Shown: piece after piece, positions 34,200-44,560 of the stretch
Layout of the letters: each line of letters begins with the position of its first letter
Position numbering within the stretch: the stretch's first letter is position 1
Assembly (NCBI RefSeq): GCF_040954645.1
Contig: NC_092803.1
Span: 84,182,417 to 84,246,416, forward strand
Length of the DNA: 64,000 nucleotides
DNA from: Diabrotica undecimpunctata
Lineage: Eukaryota > Arthropoda > Insecta > Coleoptera > Chrysomelidae
Direction: 5' to 3'
Made by a program: the position numbers and the translations under genes
The notes under the pieces: generated by a model
What the model was told of the DNA's origin: nothing
What the model saw: only the letters and a program-made list of their open reading frames with translations
Database searches by the model: none

Positions 34200-34610
34200 A
34201 GACAACTTTCTCTCAATACTGAGCTTACCCGGAATATTTTCTTACATAATCAGATGTAGGGATTATCGACATATGTTCAACACCAAACTACTGCTTCAAT
34301 TTTTTAAGAAAAACGTGGCCTTATTATGAAAACTTCACTTATTGTTGCAATATATATCTTTGAAAATCAGTTCTTAGGAGAAAATAATAATGTAAGTAAG
34401 TGTTGACTAGATAAACTTTTAATTTTTACTTCAAGGTTTTATAAATTATTTAAATATATATTTTTTATCTTTAAGTTCCTACCGTTCGCTCAATTATTAA
34501 TTAGTTTTTGTATACAAACCAATTATTGTTTGACCATTTTATAGAAAATGCATTGTAGAAATATGATTAAAGTAATTTATTCTGAAGCTCTTTTCTTGTG
34601 GCATTTTAAA
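34200..34610. other. No gene recognised
   Basis: AT-rich sequence after the transposase, probably the right flank of that element. No terminal repeat was identified. Confidence 0.35.
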
Positions 34611-34614
34611 TTAG

Positions 34615-34749
34615 TTACTATTTAAATGGGAATAAGCCACAATTAAAAGTTAATGTTTGTATTTTGAGAACGATTTCCGAAGTGGAAATTGAAACGTCAA
34701 TAAACGTATTTTAACCTTTAATTGTGGCTTATCCCCATTTAAATAGTAA
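34615..34749. mobile_element. 135-bp MITE with long inverted ends
   Basis: The ends TTACTATTTAAATGGGAATA and (reverse complement of the right end) TTACTATTTAAATGGGGATA are about 35-bp inverted repeats, continuing AGCCACAATTAAA. The interior GAGAACGATTTCCGAAGTGG matches the foldback at 3348-3460. It is non-coding; the superfamily is unknown. Confidence 0.85.
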
Positions 34750-34993
34750 TTAAAGTAATTTAAACTTACACAAAATCATCAATACATAAAATTAAGCTTT
34801 GTTTATAACAATACAAATTTATAGAACCAATTTCTTATAAAATATACCATATTATAATTCATTTAGGTCGGTACTACCCTGTTCTTCACTGTTCATAGTG
34901 CTGCTTATCGCATTTTTCTCAAATAAATATAACCGACCTATACTTTTAAATATTATATTTCAATCTTAATCTATTCAATAATGTTACCTAAAG

Positions 34994-35230
34994 TCAAAAT
35001 AAATTTAACTTTTCTTGATTTGATTGAGGTTTTTGTCGACGATCAGAGTCGGTAGCAACTAAACCTTCGTTTAAGGATGCTTCGATTTCTCGAGATTCTA
35101 TTAAAAGTTCCTTAAAGTTTTGAAATTTATTTCTTGGTAGCCTTTTTCGTAATTTGCGTAGCAGTAAGCCATAAACAACCATATCCAACTGAACTTCTTT
35201 AGTTAGGGTATAAGGTAATTGTGCAAGCAA
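34994..35230 (-). pseudogene. LTR-retrotransposon gag fragment
   Basis: The minus-strand frame reads LAQLPYTLTKEVQLDMVVYG, LRKLRKRLPRNKFQNFKELL, then ESREIEASLNEG. This resembles the capsid C-terminal part of an insect LTR-retrotransposon Gag just before the zinc knuckles. Both ends are truncated; the family (Gypsy or other) is not resolved. Confidence 0.45.
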
Positions 35231-35430
35231 AGCTCGAATATAGTAAAACTAATAATATAGTAAGTATCTAACCTAATACATTTACCATCTTAAGACACAC
35301 TTTGACCTTTGACCGTGTTAATGGCGTACTACTACTGGTAGATAAATTTAACGACTTCGTAAGGACTCTTTTAGTCTAGTGATACAGTTTTGAGAGTTCA
35401 GTTCTTTATTCTTAAGCATTCAGTTAAAAT

Positions 35431-35546
35431 ATGCCTATTTTGTCAAAAAGCGACTATCTGGCTCTTTTGAGTGTCAACGATATTAATGCTCTTTCGCCAG
35501 AGGATACGGCAAAGGATTACGAAGAGTCACCAAGAGAATGGTATGT
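35431..35546 (+). other. Candidate first exon of unknown origin
   Basis: ATG at 35431 starts MPILSKSDYLALLSVNDINA followed by LSPEDTAKDYEESPREW, then a GTATGT sequence that could be a splice donor. TCAGTT initiator-like words lie upstream (35398 and 35421). No downstream partner was found, and satellite sequence begins within 60 bp. It may be a captured or chimeric exon or a chance open frame. Confidence 0.25.
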
Positions 35547-35599
35547 ATCATTTAATCTTAAACGAGAGTGACTTTGCTCTTCTAGTATATGCTTCTAAC

Positions 35600-35840
35600 G
35601 TAAAATGGTATTCTATTTGTCGATGTCATTTAGTAGCAGATTGTTGTACGTTGAGCTATTTGGACGTTACAAGCTTAGTACCGTTTTTTCAATATCTTTG
35701 CGTTTTATTTTTATCTTAACATATTCTTTACCACCTCCCCTTTCCATCGATACCTTGCACGTTGTTGAACGTTGAGCCGTTTGGACGTTTCAAGCTTAGT
35801 GCCGTTTTGGCATTGTCCTTGTGTTTGCTTGTCACAGACC
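35600..35840 (+). repeat. 120-bp satellite, short outlying block (about two units)
   Basis: Units share TTGTACGTTGAGC, GTTTGGACGTT, CAAGCTTAGTGCCGTTTTGG and CCATCGATACCTTGCACG with the large array at 44560-46755. The block is about 9 kb from that array; a mariner-like element and other sequence lie between. Confidence 0.85.
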
Positions 35841-36102
35841 CTATCGATCACTATTGATTTTGCTGATCGATAATATCGGTCTTTTCATCTTTCAGTGGTT
35901 CTATTACACATATTTTTTGTGTTTTGTCAAAGCAGTCATTGGTACTATTTTAGGGGTACAATCTAGCGGACAATAATTATATGCATATTTAGGTAATTGT
36001 TATTTCCTAATTTCATTTAAAAGTACAGATGATAAAGTTAATTGTTTTTGTTTATTAGTCTCGTGGTTAGATCGAAAACCGCAATTCCTGAAAGAATATT
36101 GT

Positions 36103-36555
36103 CATAATCATCATCATCATTTGGCTCTACAACTCTATGTGAGTCTTTCCGCGTTTACTATTTTTCTCTATTGTTGTCTGTCCTGAGTAGCTATTTCCCA
36201 TTGCTGTATTCCCATTTTGCGTAGATCACTGGCTACCCCATCTCTTTCTTGGACGACCAACTGACCTTCTGCCATCGGGCCTTTCCCAGAATGTGGCGTT
36301 TAGGAGTCTTTCGTCACTCGATCTTAGTACGTAGCCCGCCCATCTTATTCGGTTTGCTTTAATGTAGCGTACTATATTTTCATCTCCATAAACTGTCTGG
36401 AGTTCATCATTGTGTCTTCTTCTCCATTCTCCTGTTGTCTCTTCCCTGCAAGGCCCATAGATAGTCCGCGGTATCTTTCTTTCCAGTACCAGTAATTTTG
36501 TCGTTTCCCACTGGTTCAGAGTCCATGTCTCGCTTCCAACGTTATTGTGGGACAA
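36103..36555 (-). pseudogene. RTE-like LINE C-terminal tail with TGATGA-type 3' end
   Basis: The minus strand reads SETWTLNQWETTKLLVLERK, NRIRWAGYVLRSSDERLLN and RPDGRRSVGRPRKRW, a typical LINE C-terminal tail. It continues past a stop to a (TCATCATCAT) tract at 36109, equal to ATGATGATGA on the coding strand, a common 3' end of RTE-type elements. It is a short 5'-truncated copy. Confidence 0.7.
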
Positions 36556-36579
36556 ATTATTGTTTTATATACTCTTATT

Positions 36580-37100
36580 TTTGCTTGTATTGAGAGTATT
36601 TTTGATTTAGATTGAAAGAATATTGTGTGATCCATTATTTGTTCATAATCCCAGCCTAGAAAATTCGCCAAAATAGTACACATATTTATGTGTTTTTTTA
36701 AGTTATCGGTTTTTTGTTATCAATGCATGGGCTGGAAGCACTTGGTTGTACAGTTTTCAAATCAGTATGTAAGTGTTCAGTCATCAAAATTAGACGTCGT
36801 ATCGTTAAGAAACTATATTGTTACACACCGCTAGTATTCTGTGATATTTAACAGTACAAACGGCGTGTGACACTACAGTGACAGAGTGTGTAGCATCTGC
36901 AACATACATCCACTCTTAGTGTGTCTACTGTTTCTGTGTTATTTTCTGAGAACACTGGGGTCGATGTGTTCTGTACATAGACAATATTCAAGCTTCTGCA
37001 GCCGTAGTGTGAGTGTTTTCGCAGAGTTTAGTGTTTAATCAGACAAGTAATGATTATCATTGCTTGTTTTTACATAAAACGCATGCTGTATTCTGTTTTT
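36580..37100. other. No gene recognised
   Basis: Intronic sequence of slightly higher complexity between the LINE tail and the tandem repeats. Nothing with a coding signal was seen. Confidence 0.35.
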
Positions 37101-37820
37101 CGTTATATATTTGCTTATTTCTTTTGCAGGTATTTATTTGTGACTGTATTTTAAATATTTTTATTATATTTCAGCATTTTTTTTCACTTTAGATTTTGCT
37201 TCTTTTCCTTGCAGGTATTTATTTTTGACAATAATTTACATGTAGTTTTTATTATTTATTTTTTTTTTAGCATATTATCCCTGTATATTTGTTTATTTCT
37301 TTGGAGGTCTTTATTTGCGACAGCAGTTTACATAAGTTTATTGTATTTGAGCATATTTCACAGATTTTCGTTCGGTTGTCTCATTTTTTCTTAGCAGTAT
37401 TTTGGTAGATATTTCTGTGTTTTCATTGTATTTCGACGACTTATGCACTAATTTCTTTTGCCGTCGGATGGTGACAAGTAATTTTTGTTTATGTATAACA
37501 CCTTTTGTCCTTTTTGATGTTTTTTATTGCTACAATTACATGTTAAATGTGATTGCTTTTTCCATTTTTTTTACATTTTGTGTGTATGTTTTTTGATGCC
37601 TTTAATGTATTTTTCACGGTATTTCGTTGACTTTATGTATTATTTCTTTTTACGGCTGCTAGGAATAATTATTTTTAATGTTTTATTTTATTGTTATTGT
37701 GTTTAGGCGGCTTTGCCCTTTGTTTTTTTTGTTAGACGGTATTTTTGCCGTGAGGTTGTAACCCTTCTTGTTTTACATATTAGCACCTCTTCTGTTTTAA
37801 GATATGTTTGTTTGTTATAT
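37100..37820 (+). repeat. Degenerate tandem repeats, left of mariner insertion
   Basis: Recurrent GCAGGTATTTATTT, GTTTACATAGTTTTATTGTATTT-like and CATATTTCACAGA blocks occur here and again at 43294-44350. The repeats are interrupted by the mariner-like element; GCACCTCTTCTGTT near 37787 matches AGTACCTCTCTTCTGTT near 43829. Confidence 0.6.
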
Positions 37821-38234
37821 ATACAGTGATGAGTGTCTTACCACCGGGCTTTTTAACGTAAGAGATAGAAAACACAGTTACCTTGTGAAATAAAAAGCGA
37901 TGAAACTCGTAGAGGTGAGAAATAATCGAAGAAACATATAATTTACATTACATTATCACTAGCGATAGTCTCACACCTTTAGACGTAAGCTTCGAGCTAA
38001 ATCACCTCGGTCATAATTATTATGAGTAATGTCGAATGTGTGACGTATTTCCATTTTTTTAATTTCGCATAAAGTAAAAACTGATTGACCACAATAAAGC
38101 AAAAATGTGAATAAAATAATTTAATTAATAGTGATTATTTAATCTAAAGTTTTAAATTATTAACCAAGAATAATTTCTACTATGATTTGAGGAGTTTCAT
38201 ACACTCTTGTGACAGAATAATTATAAATCCTTCG

Positions 38235-38300
38235 TGGATTAGTGGTAAGAATTCGACGTTGCGACACAGACATCGCAGACGATTAGAGTTCAGAACCCAC
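38235..38300 (+). other. tRNA-like sequence near left end of mariner-like element
   Basis: TGGATTAGTGGTAAGAATTC resembles a pol III A box with D arm, and GAGTTCAGAACCC at 38286 resembles a B box with T arm. An acceptor stem does not close, so this is not a functional tRNA gene. A related sequence lies inverted at 42897-42953. Confidence 0.45.
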
Positions 38301-38582
38301 ATGTGATTTTCTTTTTTTTTTTTAATAATTTGAAATTATGCAAAGATCGCTTTGCTTTTAATCATTAAACATTTATGTCAGTCGTTACTAGTATTAGAAG
38401 TGTTTAAAGTTAAAACAAAAAAACCTTATTGACAAAACAGTATCGTCGTACTTTCGAAAATAAAGTAAAAATTCTTCAAAATTAAAAGAACTTTTAAAGA
38501 ATGTTTAAATAAGTAAATTTTCTACAAAAATAAAAAATATTGTAAATAAACGTATTTACAATATGTTCAAATAAACCTTCAT

Positions 38583-39624
38583 TAGCAGCAGAACAATAAC
38601 CCAAACTGTCACTAAAGAATTATAAAAGTCTGATGGATCAGAGTTCAAGGCACGATGTTCTCATCGTTATATCTCTCATATAGTTTGGACTTGATATATC
38701 CCCAAATAAAAAAATCACCAGGTGCAAGATCGTAGGCCAAAAAATATATCCGTGGCCACTAATCAATCGATTAGGAAAAGTCGCACTGAGATATTCACTG
38801 ATGATGCGAGAATTATGTGCAGGACAACCATCGTGTTGAAACCATATGGAATCGAAAGTTATTGGTAAATTACGAAGGGCTAGGACAATTTCATTTTGCA
38901 GAATTTCCAAGTATTTCCGTCCAGTCAACATACCGTCTATAAAAAATGGACCAATGACATGATTCCCTATTATGCCTCGCCAAACATTTACTTTTCGAAG
39001 ACACTGGGTACGAGCGACATAAATCTGACGAGGATTTCCGCGAAACCAATACCTAGCATTGATTGAATTGTGACGGCCATGCAATGAAAACGTACATTCA
39101 TCGGTGAACAAAACGTTCTCTAAAAAATGTTCATCTTGATGTGACATTTTCATTGCAGTTTGACAAAATTCTAAACGTCTATATTGATCCCCAGGGAATT
39201 GTTCGTTGGATTTATGAAGTTTATAGGGACGGTATCGATGTCTTTAAAAAATTTCACCTACTCTAAATCTTGGAATTCCATATTGTTCTCCGAGACGAGA
39301 TGTTGATTGAGTAGGATTTTTCTCAATACTTGTACAAATCAAAGTGTCCCTTAGTTCCAAATCTGGATTTACCTCCCTTCGTCTGCGAACTCCTCTTGGA
39401 GCGAACACGGATCCATAAGTAAAAAAATTACGTATAATAGACTGAATTGTTGATCGTGATGGAGCCGGCCTATTTGGAAACATATTTACAAATTGTTGTC
39501 TAATCATGTTGTCTGATAATCCATTCACATACCAGACAACAATTTGCACTTTTTCCTCGACCGTTAAAATCCTTTTCACGAATTGTTTTTTCAATAAAAA
39601 GTTTCTGTTTACCGTAAATAACAC
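38583..39624 (-). pseudogene. Tc1/mariner-type transposase with a D-D-D triad (one stop, one frameshift)
   Basis: From 39624 on the minus strand: a helix-turn-helix region (RILTVEEKVQIVVWYVNGLS, PAPSRSTIQSIIRNF), a basic linker (RGVRRRREVNPDLELRD), and IPRFRVGEIF followed by a single in-frame TAA at 39244-39246. The same frame then continues RHRYRPYKLHKSNEQF, RRLEFCQTAMKMSHQDE, LFTDECTFSL (first Asp), GPFFIDGMLTGRKYLEILQN and WFQHDGCPAHNSRII (second Asp). Near 38730 a deletion shifts to the frame reading YDLAPGDFFIWGYIKSKLY (third Asp). It shares its motif order with the relic at 23643-24563. Probably recently lost activity, given only two lesions. Confidence 0.85.
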
Positions 39625-40175
39625 TTCTCGGTGTGTTATTATTTGATAACTTGAAGGCTTGATGATTTGGTTAGCTATAAAGCAGGTAGCTGTTGGCGCG
39701 CATCCATTCCAATGTCGTCAATTGTTTTGAAAATAATTACCTGTACAGAGGAATTGATATTAACACTGCGAATTTAGTGATGGACTTGACATTAAACACT
39801 CTTCAATGGATTATTTTCCATTCACAACTGAAGACTGTAAAACTGGAATTGAATTTGAAATATTTTGTATTTCTATTTTATAACATTGGAATAAGAATAA
39901 ATTGTAAATAATGAGTTTTTCGAAAACGTGTTACCTAATATGTAGACTTCGGCAAATATGCAAATAAAAATGTAGAAAATATGCGCATAAATATGCACGT
40001 GTTTACCCGAAAATATGCAAATATTTTACAAAATATGCATACAAATAAATAAAAAAATTGTAAAATAGTAACAATTTTATTTAAAAAAAAAGTGTACATA
40101 ACTAAATATTTCCTACTATTCATTAAGATTTACATTTATTTTAAGTAACTACATCATTTTTAAGTATGAATAAAC

Positions 40176-42263
40176 TTATTTAGAATTATGGTAACAATAA
40201 ATGACCAAGTGGTGTTCAAAATTTTCTAACAAAAACTTGTGGCTTCTGTCTGAGTACATATATTTATATATGGAAAAACTTCGTTCAACATCAACTGATG
40301 TAACGGGAGCATTTTTCAAACTAACCAAAACATTTGGTTCTAAATTAATTGTTTCCGAAATATTTCCAGCTAGAACACTGACTACTTCAGAAAGAATATG
40401 GTAACCTTTATTTTTTTCCATAGTAGCTTCAAATTTTTTTAAAATATCTTTTCCAATATTACCTCTAACGTTCCGACAACATGACGCAAATTCTTTTATT
40501 AATGCTGTACTTTCGAACAATGACAGTTTTGGTGATTCTAACTGAGTAATTGTTTTTTGAACAAAACTAAAATTTGATTTTATCAATGAAAGTTCTTGTT
40601 GAAGCAAGTTACTCTGAAAAGTTTGTTTAGAATCCAAAAGAGATTGGGAACTTTCATCTGTTAACGTATCAATTATGTTCTTTATTTTAACAAAATGATC
40701 TGCATAAAAATTAGCTGCTTCTAACCATGTTCCCCATCGCGTTAAAATAGGTTGTGGTGGAAGAGGAATGTTAGGTAGCATTTCTTTATAAAGTTGAATT
40801 CTTATAGGAGATTTAAGAAATACTTTTTTGACACTGGATATCATGGTATTTATAAGAGGAAACTTTTTTTGTATTTCCTCTGCAACTCTGTTTAATCCAT
40901 GCGCTACACAAGTAACATGTATTAAATCTGGGAAAAATATTTTTAAATTTTGTCCTGCTTTCACCATATAAGGAGCGGCATCCGATAAAATAAGCAGTAA
41001 TTTATTAGAAGGAATAGTTGTCGGAAGAAAAAAAGTTGCTAATGTTTCTTGTATAAAACGCGAAATTGTTAAAGCATTTGTTTTCTCAAGTTGCTGGCAT
41101 GAAATAAGATGAGATTTTGGTAAGGTATCTTCTTTAAGAACACCAATCAATAAATGAGCAATATACTTTCCTGAGAAATCAGTGGTTTCGTCTACAGATA
41201 TGTAAAAATAATTATCTGCAATTTCTTCCTTAATATTAATTAACACCGACGAGTATAGCCCGTTCACATTATTTCTTCTTAGAGACCGATCACTTGGAAC
41301 ATTAAGTTTGCAATATTTTTTTAGAAACGAACTAAAATTTACATTTGCTAATTTTGAAAGCGGTATGTTTGCAGACACTAATGCGCAACACAAGTCTTCA
41401 TTAAAAGTTTCTTGCTCATCTAATTTTTTTGAAGTAGATTGGAAACATTTAGCCATTGAAGTTTGATGTTTTCCTCCTATTTTTCCTTTTTTTGCAATGT
41501 GTGAAGCAGTTCTCACATGTTGGTCTATCTGAAATTTCTTCTCACATGCTATCTATAAATAAAAATAAAAACCTTTATTTTAACTCAACCTTTAAAATAT
41601 AAAAATATACAAGGTGTTTTTGGTTAATCAAATAACTGGTTTGGAAAAAAAACACTCGCTAAGTGTTTTAAATGCAGTATTAATCCACAAATTAGTTTTT
41701 GTTACTAACCATTAGTACATCATATAACTTATTTTAAAATTCAACAAAAGTTTTTTTTTGGTTAATTCAATTACAATAAAAATAATTGTGTTTTAGAATA
41801 GCTGACTTCATAAAAAAAAGTAAAGGTGAAAAATTTTTCTAAATACACACCATTGTATTGTACCATGGACAATTTTTTCTCACTAAAGGAAGCTATTTTT
41901 CATTTAAAAACAACCTACGAGTACTAAATTTCAAGTAAATACGTTTATTGGTTTTAAAGTTATTGTTGTTATTAACTAAAAGAATTTAATTTTTTTTAAT
42001 TTTAACACCCTGTATCTCGAAAAGTAAATAAGTTTGACAGTCATTAACTATATCGTTTTGTTCAATTTTTCGAGAAGTATCTACAGTCAAACGTTGTAAG
42101 TGTCATTTGGAAACACCCTGTATGTATGAAATATTAGATATTTAATAGAAAATATTAGATACTTACAATTTTGCCACAGACTGAACAGTAGATTTTTCCC
42201 ATATCCATAGACAGCTCTTTATAAGGTTTAATCCAAGTTGAAGCACTGGTTGTTTTAGGCATT
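40176..42263 (-). pseudogene. hAT transposase, two exons (BED finger, CGGBP1-like); exon 1 frameshifted
   Basis: Exon 1 (42263-42167) encodes MPKTTSAS, then after an extra base TWIKPYKELSMDMGKIYCSV and CGK, with a GTAAGT donor. Exon 2 (41552-40176) follows TTATAG and gives IACEKKFQIDQHVRTASH, completing a BED finger (CxxC ... Hx5H). The catalytic core is open for 446 codons: ISVDETTDFSGKYIAHLLIG (first Asp), LLILSDAAPYMVKAGQN, HVTCVAHGLNRVAEE (CxxH), TRWGTWLEAANFYADHF and the hAT dimerisation block NAPVTSVDVERSFSIYKYMY with the catalytic Glu. An intact version would bind its TIRs and transpose. The one-base insertion in exon 1 is the only obvious lesion. Confidence 0.9.
41610..42120. mobile_element. 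511-bp MITE-like element in the hAT intron, TA target duplication
   Basis: The ends CAAGGTGTTTTTGG (41610) and AAACACCCTG (42120) are short inverted repeats flanked by TA (41608-41609 and 42121-42122). It lies wholly within the transposase intron. An internal ACACCCTGTATCTCG near 42005 repeats the terminal word. It has no coding capacity. Confidence 0.65.
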
Positions 42264-42896
42264 ATAAAATCACAATCTTCCTTTTTGTTACGCACAACGA
42301 GTGTTTACGCTTTGAATATCAAAACAAAAATGATTTACAAATCTGAGCATCAAATTAGAAATGTTTAGGTACCTAATTCAATAAACTGGGAGATTTTGGA
42401 AAATCCCTAAATTAGGAACAAAACTATTAGCCGTTTACCTGCTGTTAAGATACAATAAATTGTAGATAGATTTGGGGATTAGATCATAAAATGCAAATGA
42501 GCGAACCCTTAGCGATTATCCAATAACTGAATGCCTCAGTGACCGAGACTTTCTAAGAATGTTGAGGGCTACTTAAATTGATCTTCTTTGAAATTGTAAA
42601 TGTTTTGTACCTGTAGAGATTACGTACTTAGATCATTTCTTGATTAAAATGACTACAAAATTTTATACAAGAATTGAAATAAATTGGTATGTTTAAAAAT
42701 TTTCAAATACAGTATAAAAATCTGAATTTTTATGCACTTTATGCAAACTTTTATACAAATATGCCAAAATATGAAATATTTGCATAAAATATGCACAATA
42801 TGCAAAATATGCAATATGCATATTTGCCGAAGTCTACTAATATGTATCATATTTTCTATTATTTTTAATTGAGTAAAACAAAAATTTTACCCTTGG

Positions 42897-42953
42897 TGTG
42901 AATTGAACCCCAGTCTTCTTGTCAATAGACAACGTCTCTAACTATTACTCCAA
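42897..42953 (-). other. tRNA-like sequence near right end of mariner-like element
   Basis: The minus strand reads GGAGTAATAGTTAGAGACGT (A-box-like) and GGGGTTCAATTCAC (B-box-like). It aligns loosely, inverted, with 38235-38300 at a similar distance from the other terminus. It is not a functional tRNA gene. Confidence 0.45.
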
Positions 42954-43293
42954 TTTTACATACAATAATTGCTTTCGGACAAAACATACACCTACCTTTA
43001 GTTTAGTCAAATATTTCAGTTGAGTTATTTTTATTATTAAATAAACTTAAAGATTTATAATTTAAAATCGCTACTAATTAATGTTTTTTACTATAATATA
43101 TCCTAATATATTTAATCATTTATTCTAACATCAGAAATTATTAAAATAAAATATTTTTGAGGTCATCCGTATAATTATGACTGAAGTCAAACAGACACGT
43201 CTAATACTAACCTTATCTCGTACTATCTCACAACTTAATCTGTCTTCTATCCTTTCCGCTATTTTGCCGGGTGGTAAGACACTTATCACTGTA

Positions 43294-44560
43294 TATTTTT
43301 CGTTTATTTCTTTGTAGGTATTTATTTTTTAATTGTAGTTTACATAGTTTTATTGTATTTTAACATATTTCACAGAAGTTCCGTCTTTTTGTCTCGTTTT
43401 TCCAAAGATTACATCTATCGGATATGTACTCAGCTATTTGTAAACGTTTTTTGATGTTCTTTGCTATTTGTCGATAATTGTCTGTCTCATGTCTCATTTT
43501 TAGCATAATTCAGTATGTTTCATTGTATTAACTGTATTTTATTACCTTTCCGACGGATAGGTGTTTATTACTGTTTTGTATGTTATCATGCGACCTGCTT
43601 TGATCATTATTTCCTATTAGTCGATTGGTGCTTATTACTTTTTGCGCGTCACCTCTTATAAGTTTGATGTTTTTTTAATGTATTTTTCATTGTATGTCGA
43701 CTGCTTTGATCATTAGTTTCTATCCATCGATAAGTGTTTTATTACTTCATTGCATGTCGATTTCATTTGAACATTATTTGCTATCCGTCAATACGTGTTT
43801 ATTACTTTTTTTTTACTTGTACACATTAGTACCTCTCTTCTGTTATGTTTTTCGTTATTTTTTTTTTCTTCTTCTTTCTTTGTAGGGTGTTTTTTTTTGA
43901 CTGTAGTTTACATAGTTTATTATATTTTACCATTTTTCATGCTATATTTTGTTTTATTTATTCTTTGCAGGTATTTATTTTGACAGTATTTAACATAGTT
44001 TTGTTGTATTTGAGCATATTTCACAAATTTTTGTTAGGTTGTCTCTCGTTTTTTTTTGCAAATATTACGCCTGTCTGGGGATGTACTCGCTACGTTTTTA
44101 ATATTCTTTGTTGTTAATTTACAGGTTCAGGACTCGTTTGCATAATTGAGTATGTTTTTTAACCGTATTTTCTTTGATGTGTACTGCTTGTGAATATTAT
44201 TTTCTTTACGGCTGTATGTGTTTATTACTTTTTGCGTGTTGCCTTTCATGATTTTTATTGTTTTTTAAAGTATTTTTATTGCGTGTTGCCTCTCATGATT
44301 TTCGATGTTTTTTAATGTTTGCATGTAGACTGCTTTGGTCATTATTTTCTATATCCGATTAGCAGCAACAAAGATCTGATATAGTGCCGTTTTGACAATG
44401 TCTTTGTCTTTTGTTTTTTGTGTTTACGTATTAGATATCGCTCCTCTTTCAGTTAACGTGTTACACGTAGTAATCTGATTAATAACAACAGAGATTTGCT
44501 GTTGTGCCGTTTTGGCAATTTTTATGCATTTGTGTTTTGTTAACATATTCGTTCTCACCA
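43294..44560 (+). repeat. Degenerate tandem repeats, right of mariner insertion
   Basis: Repeated modules GTAGTTTACATAGTTT, CATATTTCACA, TTTGCAGGTATTTATTTT and GTGTTTATTACTTTTTGCG alternate irregularly. They continue the array at 37100-37820 that the mariner-like element split. T-rich open frames here are not genes. Confidence 0.65.

Larger units (their letters stand above)
39943..42836 (-). mobile_element. hAT transposon, near-complete copy with 8-bp TSD
   Basis: Ends TAGACTTCGGCAAATATGCA (39943) and its inverse at 42836 are flanked by perfect CTAATATG duplications (39935-39942 and 42837-42844). TGCATAT-type subterminal repeats occur at both ends. It is inserted in the mariner-like element, and its intron carries a MITE (41610-42120). 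It is the fuller relative of the copy at 14245-16386. Confidence 0.97.
37824..43291 (-). mobile_element. Mariner-like element with TA target duplication, carrying a nested hAT
   Basis: The ends CAGTGATGAGTGTCTTACCA (37824) and, inverted, CAGTGATAAGTGTCTTACCA (43291) are TIRs continuing CCGGG, flanked by TA (37822-37823 and 43292-43293). The element spans 5.5 kb, but 2.9 kb of that is the hAT at 39943-42836, leaving about 2.57 kb. The transposase is on the minus strand (38583-39624). tRNA-like sequences lie near both ends (38235-38300 and 42897-42953). It was inserted into tandem-repeat DNA. Confidence 0.85.

Noticed and set aside
38235..42953. Functional tRNA genes
   Set aside because: The two tRNA-like stretches lack a closed acceptor stem and a convincing anticodon arm, so they are reported only as tRNA-like.
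43694..44117. Hydrophobic small proteins with membrane-like segments
   Set aside because: The T-rich frames follow the periodicity of the tandem repeats and contain only Phe/Leu/Tyr-rich low-complexity sequence.
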